From: Belnapia rosea
GTDB lineage: Bacteria > Pseudomonadota > Alphaproteobacteria > Acetobacterales > Acetobacteraceae
Length of the DNA stretch: 64,000 bases
NCBI RefSeq assembly: GCF_900101615.1
Contig: NZ_FMZX01000003.1
Span: 124,001-188,000 of the forward strand
Direction: 5' to 3'
The notes below the pieces were generated by a model. The model searched no databases and was not told where the DNA came from. It saw only the letters and a program-made list of their open reading frames with translations. Of this stretch, positions 17,789 to 25,895 are shown piece by piece (position 1 is the first letter of the stretch; each line of letters begins with the position of its first letter). Made by a program: the position numbers and the translations under genes.

Positions 17789-18727
17789 TCAGGGATCCTG
17801 CGCCAGCGCCGCCCGGGCATCCTCGGCATCCTGGGCGATGGCGGCCTTCAGCTGCTCCAGCCCATCGAATTTCGCATCCGCCCGCAGGAAATGCCGCAGC
17901 CGGACGCCGATCTCCTGGCCATAGAGATCGCCCGAGAAGTCGAAGAGATAGGTCTCCAGCCGCGTCTCCGGGTCGCCGCCGAGGGTCGGGCGGCGGCCGA
18001 TATTGGAGACGCCCTTCACCTCCCGCCCATCCGGCAGCATGGCCGTCACCGCATAGACGCCCCGCGCCGGCTCCAGGTGCCGCCCGAGCCAGAGATTGGC
18101 GGTTGGCCAGCCCAGCACCCGGCCGAGCTTGTCGCCATGCACCACCTCGCCGCGGATCTCCCAGGGCCGGCCGAGCATGGCGGTGGCGCGCTCCGGATAG
18201 CCGTCCTGCAGGGCGCGGCGGATGCGGGTGGAGGAGATCGGGCCCTGCGCATCCGTGACGGGCGGCACGATCGTCAGCCCGATCCCGGCCGCCTCGGCCA
18301 GGCCGGACAGCGTCCCCGCATCCCCGCCACGCCTGTGGCCGAAGGCGAAATCCTGCCCGCAGGCGAGATGCACCGCCCCCAGCCCCTCCCGCAACACGTC
18401 CTGGAAGAAGCGTTCCGCCGGCATGCCGGCCAGCGCCGCATCGAAGGGCAGCGCCATCACCAGCGCCGCCCCGGCCGCCCCCAGCGCCGCCGCCTTGGCG
18501 GGCAGCAGGGTGAGGCGGAAGGGGGGGTCCTCGGGGCGGAAATGCTCGCGCGGATGCGGCTCGAAGGTCAGCACCGCGAGCGGCGCCTCCGGCCGCGCCG
18601 CATGGGCGGCGGCCAGCACCGCCCGGTGGCCTCGGTGCACCCCGTCCATATTGCCGAGCGCGACGGTCGCGCCGCGCAGCCCGGGCGGCAGGGCATGCCA
18701 ATCGGTGAGGACGAGGGGCTGGGTCAT
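17789..18727 (-). CDS. ribF: Bifunctional riboflavin kinase / FAD synthetase
   Basis: A 312-residue RibF. The N-terminal FMN adenylyltransferase half starts with the nucleotidyltransferase motif GNMDGVHRGH and has STRIRRALQDG. The C-terminal kinase half has the flavokinase motif GWPTANLWL and a late LFDFSGDLYGQ. It makes FMN and FAD from riboflavin. Such cofactors are needed by the two flavin monooxygenases and PoxB in this window. The 165-base gap before ileS shows no riboswitch-like structure that I can recognise. Confidence 0.95.
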   Translation of the reverse strand: MTQPLVLTDWHALPPGLRGATVALGNMDGVHRGHRAVLAAAHAARPEAPLAVLTFEPHPREHFRPEDPPFRLTLLPAKAAALGAAGAALVMALPFDAALAGMPAERFFQDVLREGLGAVHLACGQDFAFGHRRGGDAGTLSGLAEAAGIGLTIVPPVTDAQGPISSTRIRRALQDGYPERATAMLGRPWEIRGEVVHGDKLGRVLGWPTANLWLGRHLEPARGVYAVTAMLPDGREVKGVSNIGRRPTLGGDPETRLETYLFDFSGDLYGQEIGVRLRHFLRADAKFDGLEQLKAAIAQDAEDARAALAQDP

Positions 18728-18811
18728 GCCCGGGGTCTAACGAGGCGGGGACGGGTGGACAAGCGCCGCGCCATCGCCACAGTGACCAGGATCCGCAACA
18801 GGACCCATCCC

Positions 18812-19942
18812 ATGCCCCAGACCGATATCGGCAGCTCCGACCGCCTCCTCGCGGAGCTTCGGAGCTGGGTGGAACACGAGACGCCGACCACCGACGCCAA
18901 GGCAATCAACGGCCTGCTCGACCGCTGCCAGGCCGATCTCGCCGGGGCCGGCGCCGCCATCGAGCGCCTGCCGGGCCGGGACGGCTTCGGTGACACGCTC
19001 ATCGCCCGCACCCCGGGCGAGGGCGCCCCGGTGATGGTCGCCGGCCATGTCGACACGGTCTGGGACCATGGGACGCTGGCCAGGTCCATGCCCTGGCGCG
19101 TCGAGGGCGAGCGCGCCCACGGCCCCGGCATCTACGACATGAAGGCGGGCAGCTTCTTCGCCTTCCACTCGGTGCGGGAGATCCTCCGCCAGGGAACCAG
19201 GACGCGCCGCCCCATCACCCTGCTGCTCACGCCGGATGAGGAGGTCGGCAGCCCGACCAGCCGCGCCCCGATCGAGGCCGCCGCGCGGGGCGCCTGCGCC
19301 GTGCTGATCCCGGAGCCCGCCGGCGGCAGCCAGGGCGCCTGCGTCACCGGCCGCAAGGGCACCGGCGGCTTCACCCTGACGGTCGAGGGCCGCAGCGCCC
19401 ATGCCGGGGGCAACTGGTCCGAGGGGCGGAGCGCCGTCGTCGCCCTCTCGCGCATCATCCTCCAGATCCATGCGATGACCGATCTCGGGCGCGGCGTCAC
19501 CACCAATGTCGCGCCCGTCTGGGGCGGCACCCGGCCGAACGTCATCCCGCCCGAGGCGGGCTGCCGCATCGACTTCCGCGCCCCGAGCCTCGCCGAGGCG
19601 GAGCGCGTGGTCGCCGCCATCCGGGCCCTCGCGGGGGAGGAGGATGGCATCCGCGTCACCATTGAGGGTGGGCTCAACCGCCCGCCGCTCGAGGAAAGCC
19701 CGGCGAATCTCGGCCTCTACGAGGCGGCCCGCGCCATCGCCGCGCGCCAGGGCTACGACCTGCCGAAGCAGCATCGCGGCGGCGGGTCGGACGGCAATTT
19801 CACCGCCGCCATGGGCATCCCCACCCTCGACGGCCTCGGCTGCAGCGGGGCAGGCGCGCATGCGCCCGAGGAGCATATCCGCTGGGCCGAGTTGGCGCCG
19901 CGCTGCGCCACGCTCTGCGAGTTGCTGGAAACCTTGGGTTAG
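18812..19942 (+). CDS. M20 family metallopeptidase (glutamate carboxypeptidase-like)
   Basis: A 376-residue M20 peptidase. The zinc ligands and catalytic acids are in VAGHVDTVWD (His and Asp), GPGIYDMKAGS (bridging Asp) and TPDEEVGS (general base and zinc Glu). A late GAGAHAPEEHI carries the last histidine. The dimerisation domain is around GRSAHAGGNWSEG. It is most like CPG2-type carboxypeptidases that release C-terminal glutamate from folate or peptides. No signal peptide is visible, so it is cytoplasmic. It is followed after 11 bases by an SDR gene and is divergent from ribF. Confidence 0.85.
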   Translation: MPQTDIGSSDRLLAELRSWVEHETPTTDAKAINGLLDRCQADLAGAGAAIERLPGRDGFGDTLIARTPGEGAPVMVAGHVDTVWDHGTLARSMPWRVEGERAHGPGIYDMKAGSFFAFHSVREILRQGTRTRRPITLLLTPDEEVGSPTSRAPIEAAARGACAVLIPEPAGGSQGACVTGRKGTGGFTLTVEGRSAHAGGNWSEGRSAVVALSRIILQIHAMTDLGRGVTTNVAPVWGGTRPNVIPPEAGCRIDFRAPSLAEAERVVAAIRALAGEEDGIRVTIEGGLNRPPLEESPANLGLYEAARAIAARQGYDLPKQHRGGGSDGNFTAAMGIPTLDGLGCSGAGAHAPEEHIRWAELAPRCATLCELLETLG

Positions 19943-19953
19943 GGAGACTGGCC

Positions 19954-20622
19954 ATGCCCAAGGCACTGATCATCGGCGCCGGGGATGGGCTGTCCGCCTC
20001 CCTGGCGCGGCTGCTGGCCCGGGAGGGCTATGGCGTGGCGCTCGCGGCCCGCAACACGGCGAAGCTCGCCGACCTTGCCGCCGGGACGGGTGCCACGACC
20101 CATGCGGTGGACGCCGCCGATGCCGCCCAGGTTGCGGCGCTGTTCGCCACCGAAGGCGATGCGGAGGTGGTGGTCTACAACCCGAGCTACCGCACCCGCG
20201 GCCCGATCGCCGAGCTGGACCCGGAGGAGGTGCAGAAGAGCCTGCAGGTCTGCGCCTTCGGCGCCTTCCTCGCGGTCCGCGAGGCGGCACGGCGCATGCT
20301 GGCCGCCGGGCACGGCACCATCCTGCTGACCGGGGCAAGCGCCGGCGTGAAGGGCTATCCGTTGAGCGCGCCCTTCGCCATGGGCAAATTCGCCCTGCGC
20401 GGCCTCGCGCAGTCCGCGGCGCGGGAGTTCCACCCGAAGGGTATCCATGTCGCGCATGTGGTGATCGATGGCGGCATCCGCAGTGCCCGCCGGCCCGAGG
20501 CAGCGGAGGATAGCCTGCTCGACCCGGACGCCATTGCCGAGAGCTACCTCCACCTCATCCGCCAGCCGCGCAGTGCCTGGAGTTGGGAGCTGGAGATCCG
20601 ACCTTGGGTTGAAAAATTCTGA
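19954..20622 (+). CDS. Short-chain dehydrogenase/reductase family protein with Tyr-to-Phe change
   Basis: A 222-residue SDR-like protein preceded by AGGGAG. The N-terminal nucleotide-binding turn is GAGDGLSASLA, a loose form of the classical glycine motif. Asn in VVYNPSYR follows strand 4. In the catalytic region Ser129 and Lys145 are in place, but the tyrosine of YxxxK is Phe141 (SAPFAMGK). Classical SDR catalysis needs that tyrosine, so this member may be a poor oxidoreductase, use another proton donor, or have a binding role. Some related SDRs also carry Phe here. It is cotranscribed with the M20 peptidase gene. Confidence 0.82.
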   Translation: MPKALIIGAGDGLSASLARLLAREGYGVALAARNTAKLADLAAGTGATTHAVDAADAAQVAALFATEGDAEVVVYNPSYRTRGPIAELDPEEVQKSLQVCAFGAFLAVREAARRMLAAGHGTILLTGASAGVKGYPLSAPFAMGKFALRGLAQSAAREFHPKGIHVAHVVIDGGIRSARRPEAAEDSLLDPDAIAESYLHLIRQPRSAWSWELEIRPWVEKF

Positions 20623-20726
20623 ATCGGCATGGACATCGCGGGACGGTGGAACAGGCTGCCACAAGCACCCGCGCATGCACTTAACTCAGGGTAGAAAAAT
20701 ACCGGATACTTTCGAGCTGTTGCGAG

Positions 20727-20753
20727 AAAAGGCACCTTTTTCTGGGTGCTTTT
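20727..20753. terminator. Rho-independent terminator candidate
   Basis: A run of A residues and GGCACC are followed, after a T-rich loop, by GGTGC and TTTT. The stem GCACC/GGTGC carries an A-tract on one side and a T-tract on the other, so it could stop transcripts from either direction. It lies 105 bases after the SDR stop. This is one of the few hairpins here with a proper T-run. Confidence 0.55.
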
Positions 20754-20847
20754 GCGTGCACACGCAACTGAAGAACGATTTCCGTGTTGCTGTCCGGGTC
20801 GGTCAATAGTATGTGTGCTACGCAATCACATTAGCTGGAGCTGCAGG

Positions 20848-21081
20848 ATGCGAGCCGCGTTCAAGCCTCTCGAAGCCGAGGCAGAACCCGAGTCCCCTGA
20901 CCAATCGGCGCTACGGCTGATGCTGTCCTACGTGGAAGCAGAATGCCTGCGCCTCGGTGCCACCGAAGCCGCACGCCACGTCGCCCTCGCCGTCTCGAAC
21001 CTGCCGGAGCCGGTGGTCGACGCCGCCGCCACCCCGCAGCCGCCGGCCCCGCTTCGCCCGCGGAACGCACGCCTCCACTGA
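20848..21081 (+). CDS. Small conserved-looking hypothetical protein (77 residues)
   Basis: A 77-residue reading frame starting at the ATG at 20848, with GGAG 10 bases upstream. The product begins MRAAFKPLEAEAEPES, has a likely amphipathic helix (LMLSYVEAECLRLGATEAARHVALAV) split over residues 24-49, and ends in a proline-rich tail. It has no membrane segment and no recognised domain. Support comes from its own AT-richer leader (20754-20847), which includes an inverted repeat ATGTG...CACAT at 20811-20831, and from a terminator candidate insulating it from the SDR gene. The function is unknown. It ends 10 bases before the convergent metW stop. Confidence 0.6.
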   Translation: MRAAFKPLEAEAEPESPDQSALRLMLSYVEAECLRLGATEAARHVALAVSNLPEPVVDAAATPQPPAPLRPRNARLH

Positions 21082-21091
21082 GGCCTTCCCG

Positions 21092-21733
21092 CTACCCCCG
21101 CCGCAGCAGGAACAGCGCCTGTTCGCCGAACAGGTTGGCCAGTTGCGGTGACCGCTTCCAGGGCGCCTTCAACCCCCGCTCATCCACCGCCAGCCACTGC
21201 TCGACCACATAGCCCTCCAGGGCGCACAGGTCGAAGAAGTCGCGGATGGTGCAGGGGTGGATGTTCGGCGTCTCGTACCAGGCGCGGTGCCAGGTATCGG
21301 TCATCGGCATCCGCCCGGTCGCCAGCACCTGCCATCGCACCAGCCAATGGCCGAAATTGGGGAAGCTGACGATGGCCCGCCGGCCGATGCGCAGCATCTG
21401 CCGCAGCACCTCGCGCGGCCGCTCCACGGCCTGCAGCGTGCGCGAGAGCACCACATAGTCGAAGGCGCCGTCGGGGTAGGAGGCGAGGTCATGGTCGGCG
21501 TCGCCATGGATCACCGCCAACCCGGCAGCGACGGCGCGCGTCGCCTCCGCCATGTCGATCTCGATGCCGCGCGCATCCGCGCCCTTTTCAGCCGTGAGAT
21601 GCGCCAGCAGCGCGCCATCCCCGCAGCCGATATCGAGCACGCGCGCACCCGGCGTGATCATCTCGGCGATCAGCCGCAGGTCCAGCCGCATGTTCTTGGC
21701 GACATAACGGATCGGGAAGGGCGCATCGGGCAT
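21092..21733 (-). CDS. metW: Methionine biosynthesis protein MetW
   Basis: A 213-residue MetW. It starts with the family pattern RYVAKNMRLDLRLIAEMI, continues with the methyltransferase-like motif VLDIGCGDGALL, and has the diagnostic central region DTWHRAWYETPNIHPCTIRDF. MetW works with MetX (homoserine O-acyltransferase) in methionine synthesis in alphaproteobacteria and other groups. The gene that would normally sit directly upstream, metX, is absent; a divergent methyltransferase-like gene is there instead. No S-adenosylmethionine or homocysteine riboswitch is evident in the 111-base leader. Confidence 0.9.
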   Translation of the reverse strand: MPDAPFPIRYVAKNMRLDLRLIAEMITPGARVLDIGCGDGALLAHLTAEKGADARGIEIDMAEATRAVAAGLAVIHGDADHDLASYPDGAFDYVVLSRTLQAVERPREVLRQMLRIGRRAIVSFPNFGHWLVRWQVLATGRMPMTDTWHRAWYETPNIHPCTIRDFFDLCALEGYVVEQWLAVDERGLKAPWKRSPQLANLFGEQALFLLRRG

Positions 21734-21844
21734 GGGGCCTTGCGATAGACCGCCGCTGCGGCCACCGCAACGCTTCCTTCATCGCCGCCATGCTGTCCTG
21801 GCGCACCTTCTGCAGATGGGCATCGCCGCCATGATCCGCCCCCC

Positions 21845-22780
21845 ATGCCGGGCCTGAACGCAGCCCTTGCGCTGCTGCCTTCGCCGGCTCGGCTCCGCAA
21901 CGCCGTCGCCGACCTGCTGCTGGCCGCGGCCGAGCGTGTCTCCCGCCCTTCGCCGGAGGCTGGCCCGGCCGCCCTGGCCCCGCTGCCGCAGGATGGCGGG
22001 CCCACACAGGACGCGGCCAAGGGCGTGGCGCTGTCCCGCCTTGCCTGGGCCGACCGGCTTTGGGGGGAAGGGTGCCTGCTGCCGGGCGGCATGGCCGAGA
22101 TCCATCGCCTTTCGGGCCTCCTGCCCCTCTCGCCGGCGACGACGGTGCTGCTGCTCGGCCGCGATGCTGGCGGGGCGGCGGGTAGCCTGATCGCCCAGCG
22201 CGGGGCCTGGGTCGCTGTCCACCAACGTGACCCGGTGCTGCGGGAGAGGATGGCGGCGCGCCTTCGCCCTTATGGCCGGCGTGCCACGGTGCTGCCCTGG
22301 GACCCGGCGTGTCCCGCCTTCCGGCCCGGCTACCACCACCATGCCCTGGCGCTGGAGGCCCTCGACGGCGCCGACCCCGCCGCCCTGTCCATGGCGCTGG
22401 CGGCCGCGCTGAAGCCCGGGGCGCAGCTTGTCATGCTGGAGGTCGTGCAGGGTGAGCATCCCGGCCCCGCCCCCTTGCTGGAACGCTGGATGGCACTGGA
22501 GGGTCGCGCCGTTCCGCCCCGGCGCCGGCTGGCCGAAGCCGCGCTGCAGCGCGCCGGCTTCCAGCTCCATGTGGCGGAGGATACGGCGCCGCGCCACGCC
22601 GCTGCGATCATCGAGAGCTGGTCCCGGATGATCGCCGGGCTGCGGGAGGCCGGAGCGCCTGCTCTCCGGGCGGGCGCCGCCGGGCTGGTCGCCGAGGCCG
22701 AGCTCTGGCTGTTGCGGCACCGGTTGATGGCCAGCGGTGCGCTCGGCTTCCTGCGCTGGCATGCGACGCTGCGCCGATGA
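21845..22780 (+). CDS. Methyltransferase-fold protein, degenerate SAM site
   Basis: A 311-residue protein. The middle part follows a Rossmann methyltransferase plan: TTVLLLGRDAGGAAGSLIAQ in place of motif I, an end-of-strand-2 region near VAVHQRDP, and later ALKPGAQLVMLEVV as the strand 5 region. Motif I lacks the usual GxGxG, so SAM binding is doubtful. A two-helix N terminus and an arginine-rich C terminus frame it. It lies divergent from metW with 111 bases between them. I cannot name a substrate. The start could be a few codons later because no clear ribosome-binding site precedes 21845. Confidence 0.55.
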   Translation: MPGLNAALALLPSPARLRNAVADLLLAAAERVSRPSPEAGPAALAPLPQDGGPTQDAAKGVALSRLAWADRLWGEGCLLPGGMAEIHRLSGLLPLSPATTVLLLGRDAGGAAGSLIAQRGAWVAVHQRDPVLRERMAARLRPYGRRATVLPWDPACPAFRPGYHHHALALEALDGADPAALSMALAAALKPGAQLVMLEVVQGEHPGPAPLLERWMALEGRAVPPRRRLAEAALQRAGFQLHVAEDTAPRHAAAIIESWSRMIAGLREAGAPALRAGAAGLVAEAELWLLRHRLMASGALGFLRWHATLRR

Positions 22781-22914
22781 CCACTGCATAGGCTGCATGG
22801 CAGCCGGGCGAAGGCCGACCTCCTAATCCAGCGGCAGGCTGCCCATTTCCTCAGCATTCGGGGCCACAGGGTGCATAGGGCATCCCGGTTTGAGGGCCCC
22901 GCTGGAGACTTCCT

Positions 22915-23064
22915 ATGATGTCCGCTGTCCTTGGCCTGCTGAGCTTCGGTGCCGGCCTGGCGCTGGTGCTTTGGGGCGCCACGGTCCGTCGCGGCATGGA
23001 GCGCGACGGAGTCCTGCACGGGGCCGGGCTGATGCCCGCCGGTGCGGCGCGGGACGCCGCCTGA
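22915..23064 (+). CDS. Small single-span membrane protein (49 residues)
   Basis: An open frame of 49 codons with two tandem ATGs at 22915 and 22918 and GGAG ten bases upstream. The N terminus (MMSAVLGLLSFGAGLALVLW) is one strong hydrophobic span, followed by a positively charged stretch (TVRRGMERDG), giving a likely N-out C-in orientation. Third codon positions are mostly G or C like the neighbours. It has no recognised family. It is followed at once by a strong hairpin, which supports a short transcript ending there. Confidence 0.5.
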   Translation: MMSAVLGLLSFGAGLALVLWGATVRRGMERDGVLHGAGLMPAGAARDAA

Positions 23065-23070
23065 GCAAGT

Positions 23071-23113
23071 CCCCACGGCGCGCCGGGCCACCCGCCCGGA
23101 CGGCGCCGCGGGG
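23071..23113. terminator. Large GC-rich hairpin between convergent genes
   Basis: The arms CCCCACGGCG (23071-23080) and CGCCGCGGGG (23104-23113) pair with one mismatch. Inside them CCGGGC (23083-23088) pairs with GCCCGG (23094-23099). No T-run follows. The position between the small membrane protein stop and the convergent pirin stop suits a two-way terminator. Confidence 0.45.
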
Positions 23114-23121
23114 TATGCGCC

Positions 23122-24099
23122 TCAGCTGGTCGGTGAGCCCGCCGACGGGGCTTGTGCCGCGGGCGCCGCCGCCACCCGCATCTCCGGAAGCGGGATGAAC
23201 TCCTGGTCGTCACCCGGCACGGTGCCGAAGCGCCCGGCCTTCCAATCCGCCTTCGCCTGCTCGATGCGCTCGCGCGAGGAGGAGACGAAGTTCCAGAACA
23301 GATGCCGCGGCCCGTCCATCACGGCACCGCCGAGCAGCAGCAGCCGGGCACCCTTCGGCCCCGCCCGCAGCGCCAGCCCGTCGCCCGCGCGGAAGACCAG
23401 CATCCGGCCGGCTTCGAAGCGGTCACCCGCGACCTCCACCTCGCCCTCCACCACATAGGCGCCGCGTTCCTCATGCTCGTCCGGCATCGGCATCACGGCG
23501 CCGGGTGCCAGCGCTGCATCGGCATAGAACAGGTCCGATGGCGTCTTCACCGGAGAACGGGCGCCCCAGCCATAACCCGCGATCAGGCGCAGCCGCGCGC
23601 CGCCATCCTCGATCACCGGCAGCGTCGCGGCCGGATGATGCACGAAATCCGGCACCGCCTCCTCCTGCGCCCGCGGCAGGGCGAGCCAGGACTGGATGCC
23701 GAAGAGGCGGTTGGCCTGGCCGCGCAGCCGCTGGTCCGTGCGTTCCGAATGGACGAGGCCACGCCCCGTCGTCATCCAGTTGACGTCGCCGGGCCGGATC
23801 GCCTGGTCGGAGCCAAGGCTGTCGCGGTGCTGGATCTCGCCGTCGAACAGATAGGTGACGGTGGAGAGGCCGATATGCGGGTGTGGCCGCACGTCGAGTC
23901 CCCGGCCCGTGAGGAATTCGCCGGGCCCCATCTGGTCGAAGAAGATGAACGGCCCGACCATCTGGCGCTCCTTCGCCGGCAGGGCGCGGCGCACCTCGAA
24001 GCCGCCGATGTCATGCGCGCGTGGCACGATCACCTGGCCCACGCAGTCGGAGCCGGCGCATTCGGGCATCACGCCCATGGGATCCTTGTCGACGCTCAT
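23122..24099 (-). CDS. Pirin family protein
   Basis: A 325-residue bicupin of the pirin family. The metal site in the first cupin is visible in [18 protein letters not shown] together with [13 protein letters not shown], which supply the histidines and glutamate of the pirin signature. The second cupin is less conserved. Bacterial pirins can act as quercetin dioxygenases or as redox-dependent regulators. Here it is the last gene of a minus-strand operon with a hydrolase and a ring-cleaving dioxygenase, so a role in handling quinones or flavonoid-like aromatics is likely but not proven. AGGAGA precedes the ATG. Confidence 0.88.
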   Translation of the reverse strand: MSVDKDPMGVMPECAGSDCVGQVIVPRAHDIGGFEVRRALPAKERQMVGPFIFFDQMGPGEFLTGRGLDVRPHPHIGLSTVTYLFDGEIQHRDSLGSDQAIRPGDVNWMTTGRGLVHSERTDQRLRGQANRLFGIQSWLALPRAQEEAVPDFVHHPAATLPVIEDGGARLRLIAGYGWGARSPVKTPSDLFYADAALAPGAVMPMPDEHEERGAYVVEGEVEVAGDRFEAGRMLVFRAGDGLALRAGPKGARLLLLGGAVMDGPRHLFWNFVSSSRERIEQAKADWKAGRFGTVPGDDQEFIPLPEMRVAAAPAAQAPSAGSPTS

Positions 24100-24114
24100 G
24101 GTCCGTCTCCTGGT

Positions 24115-24729
24115 TCAGAGACCCGCGATCCATTCGCGGGTCAGCGTGACGTCCAGCTGGGAGAGGCCGTGCCCCGCCGGCAGCTCGTGATGCCGCACCG
24201 TCGCGCCATCGGCGGCGAGCAGGGCCGCGAGGCGCTTGCTGTTCGCTGCCGGCACGATCGGGTCGGCTGTCCCGGACAGCATTAGCACCGAGGTGCCGTC
24301 CAGGCGTGCCGCAGGCGCTTCCCGGAACGGTGCCATGGCCCGCAGCAGCACCGCGCCGCGCACCAGGCCGGGGTGCCGCAGCAGCAGGCTGGCGGCGATA
24401 TTGGCCCCGTTCGAGAAGCCCAGCGCAATGGGCGCGGCGATCCCGTACTCGGCCTGCGCCCACCGGATGAAGCCGGCGAGATCGTCGGTGCGGCGGCGCA
24501 GGTCGTCCTCGTCGAACACGCCCTCCGCCAGGCGCCGGAAGAAGCGCGGCATGCCATTCTCCAGCACCGCGCCACGCGGCGAGAGCAGGGCGGCGCCCGG
24601 TGCGGCCATGGCGCCGAGCGGCAGCAGGTCGGCCTCGTCGCCCCCCGTGCCGTGCAGCAGCAGCAGCGGCGGGCGGGCGGTGTCGGTGGCGGGTTCGAAG
24701 CGATGGACAAGGCTCGGTTGGGTGCTCAT
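24115..24729 (-). CDS. Alpha/beta hydrolase (carboxylesterase / MhqD-like)
   Basis: A 204-residue alpha/beta hydrolase of the phospholipase/carboxylesterase group. The oxyanion region is LLLHGTGGDEADL, the nucleophile serine is in LGFSNGANIAAS, the acid in SGTADPIVPAAN, and the histidine in PAGHGLSQLD. GGGAG precedes the ATG. In firmicute mhq operons a hydrolase of the same size (MhqD) accompanies the MhqO dioxygenase. The order here, dioxygenase then hydrolase then pirin, fits the same job of breaking down quinone- or hydroquinone-like compounds. Confidence 0.85.
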   Translation of the reverse strand: MSTQPSLVHRFEPATDTARPPLLLLHGTGGDEADLLPLGAMAAPGAALLSPRGAVLENGMPRFFRRLAEGVFDEDDLRRRTDDLAGFIRWAQAEYGIAAPIALGFSNGANIAASLLLRHPGLVRGAVLLRAMAPFREAPAARLDGTSVLMLSGTADPIVPAANSKRLAALLAADGATVRHHELPAGHGLSQLDVTLTREWIAGL

Positions 24730-24791
24730 GGCAGGTACTCCCAGGGCCGCGCAGCGGGCCGCGCCGTGCAGGCGCCGCCCGTTGCGGCCGT

Positions 24792-25715
24792 TCAGGCGAG
24801 GACGGGCAAGGCCGCCTCGATCTGGCCGCGATAGGTCTCGAGGAACTTCGGCAGCTTGAGCGCGGTGCCGAGCGCCTCGGCGGGCTCGTCCACCGCGAAG
24901 CCCGGGATGTCCGTGGCGATCTCGAACAGCACATGCCCAGGCTCGCGGAAGTAGACCGAGCGGAAGTAGTCGCGGTCCTTCTGCTCCGTGGTGCGGAGGC
25001 CGTGATTGGCGGCAAGCTTCCGCACCATGTCGGCCTGCGCCGCGTCATCCGCCGCGCGGAAGGCGAGGTGATGCACCGAGCCCCGGCCCATCCGCGCCGG
25101 CAGGAAGCCGCCGACCGCCTGCAGGTCGACGATGCCGCCGAGGGCCGTGCCGGCCACCTGGTAGCGCACCGTGCTGCCCTCGCGCGCCGCCTCGGCGAAG
25201 CCGAAGACATCGGTGAGGATGGCGCCCGTCGCCTCGGTCCGGTCCAGCATCAGGCTGACGCTGTGGAAGCCGCGGATCGCCATCGCGGCCGGCACCTCGC
25301 CATTGTCCCAGGCCGGCTCGGCCTCGATGCCCGGCAGCCCGACCAGGGCCAGCCGCATGCCGTCCGGGTCGCGGAAGGTCAGCACCGTCTCGCCGAAGCG
25401 CGTTGCCCGCTCCACGCCATGGCCCATCAGCCGCGCGGTCCAGTAGCCGATCGCGCCCTGCGGGATGCGGAACACCGTCTCCTGCAACTCGCCGGCGCCG
25501 CCGCGGCCGGGCGCCGCATGCTCCCAGGGGAAGAAGGTGAGGATGGTGCCGGGGCTGCCGGCGGCATCGCCGTAGTAGAAGTGGTAGGCGCCGGGATCGT
25601 CGAAATTGACGGTCTTCTTCACCAGCCGCAGCCCAAGGGTGCGGGTGTAGAAATCGAGGTTGCGCTGCGCGTTGCCGGCGATGGCGGTGACATGGTGGAT
25701 GCCGTGGATGGCCAT
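24792..25715 (-). CDS. Ring-cleaving dioxygenase of the VOC superfamily (MhqO-like)
   Basis: A 307-residue protein with two vicinal-oxygen-chelate modules. It starts IHGIHHVTAIAGNAQRN, giving the first metal histidine, and ends with EPGHVLFEIATDIPGF, giving the last glutamate. RGSVHHLAFRAADD carries the middle histidine. This is the pattern of MhqO-type ring-cleaving dioxygenases induced by methylhydroquinone and similar thiol-reactive aromatics. CGGAGA precedes the ATG. First gene of the operon, divergent from a LysR gene with a perfect palindrome between them. Confidence 0.88.
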   Translation of the reverse strand: MAIHGIHHVTAIAGNAQRNLDFYTRTLGLRLVKKTVNFDDPGAYHFYYGDAAGSPGTILTFFPWEHAAPGRGGAGELQETVFRIPQGAIGYWTARLMGHGVERATRFGETVLTFRDPDGMRLALVGLPGIEAEPAWDNGEVPAAMAIRGFHSVSLMLDRTEATGAILTDVFGFAEAAREGSTVRYQVAGTALGGIVDLQAVGGFLPARMGRGSVHHLAFRAADDAAQADMVRKLAANHGLRTTEQKDRDYFRSVYFREPGHVLFEIATDIPGFAVDEPAEALGTALKLPKFLETYRGQIEAALPVLA

Positions 25716-25798
25716 GGTCTGTCTCCGTTCGAGGGGAGCCTGGACGGCCCCGGTGGCAGAGAGATGAGCCCGCGCCGGACCGAAGGGTAGCGAAATGC

Positions 25799-25816
25799 GA
25801 TTGCATGGATGCAATC
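25799..25816. promoter_or_regulatory. 18-bp perfect palindrome, probable LysR operator
   Basis: GATTGCAT-GG-ATGCAATC is a perfect inverted repeat. Its centre is about 90 bases from both flanking ATGs (25715 and 25896). It includes the T/A-bounded symmetry typical of LysR binding boxes. The rest of the 180-base gap has no other comparable symmetry. Confidence 0.65.
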
Positions 25817-25895
25817 CCGCCCTTGCCGGAAGCGGTCTGGTATTGCGGCCCCGCACAGGGCATCCTGCCTCCCCCCGGAGGACAGGATCGGTGGC

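Noticed and set aside
20811-20831. CRP/FNR- or PpsR-like site ATGTG...CACAT before the small gene
   Set aside because: The spacing (11 bases between ATGTG and CACAT, and 11 or 13 between TGT and ACA) fits neither CRP/FNR nor the TGT-N12-ACA PpsR motif. It is kept only as an inverted repeat.
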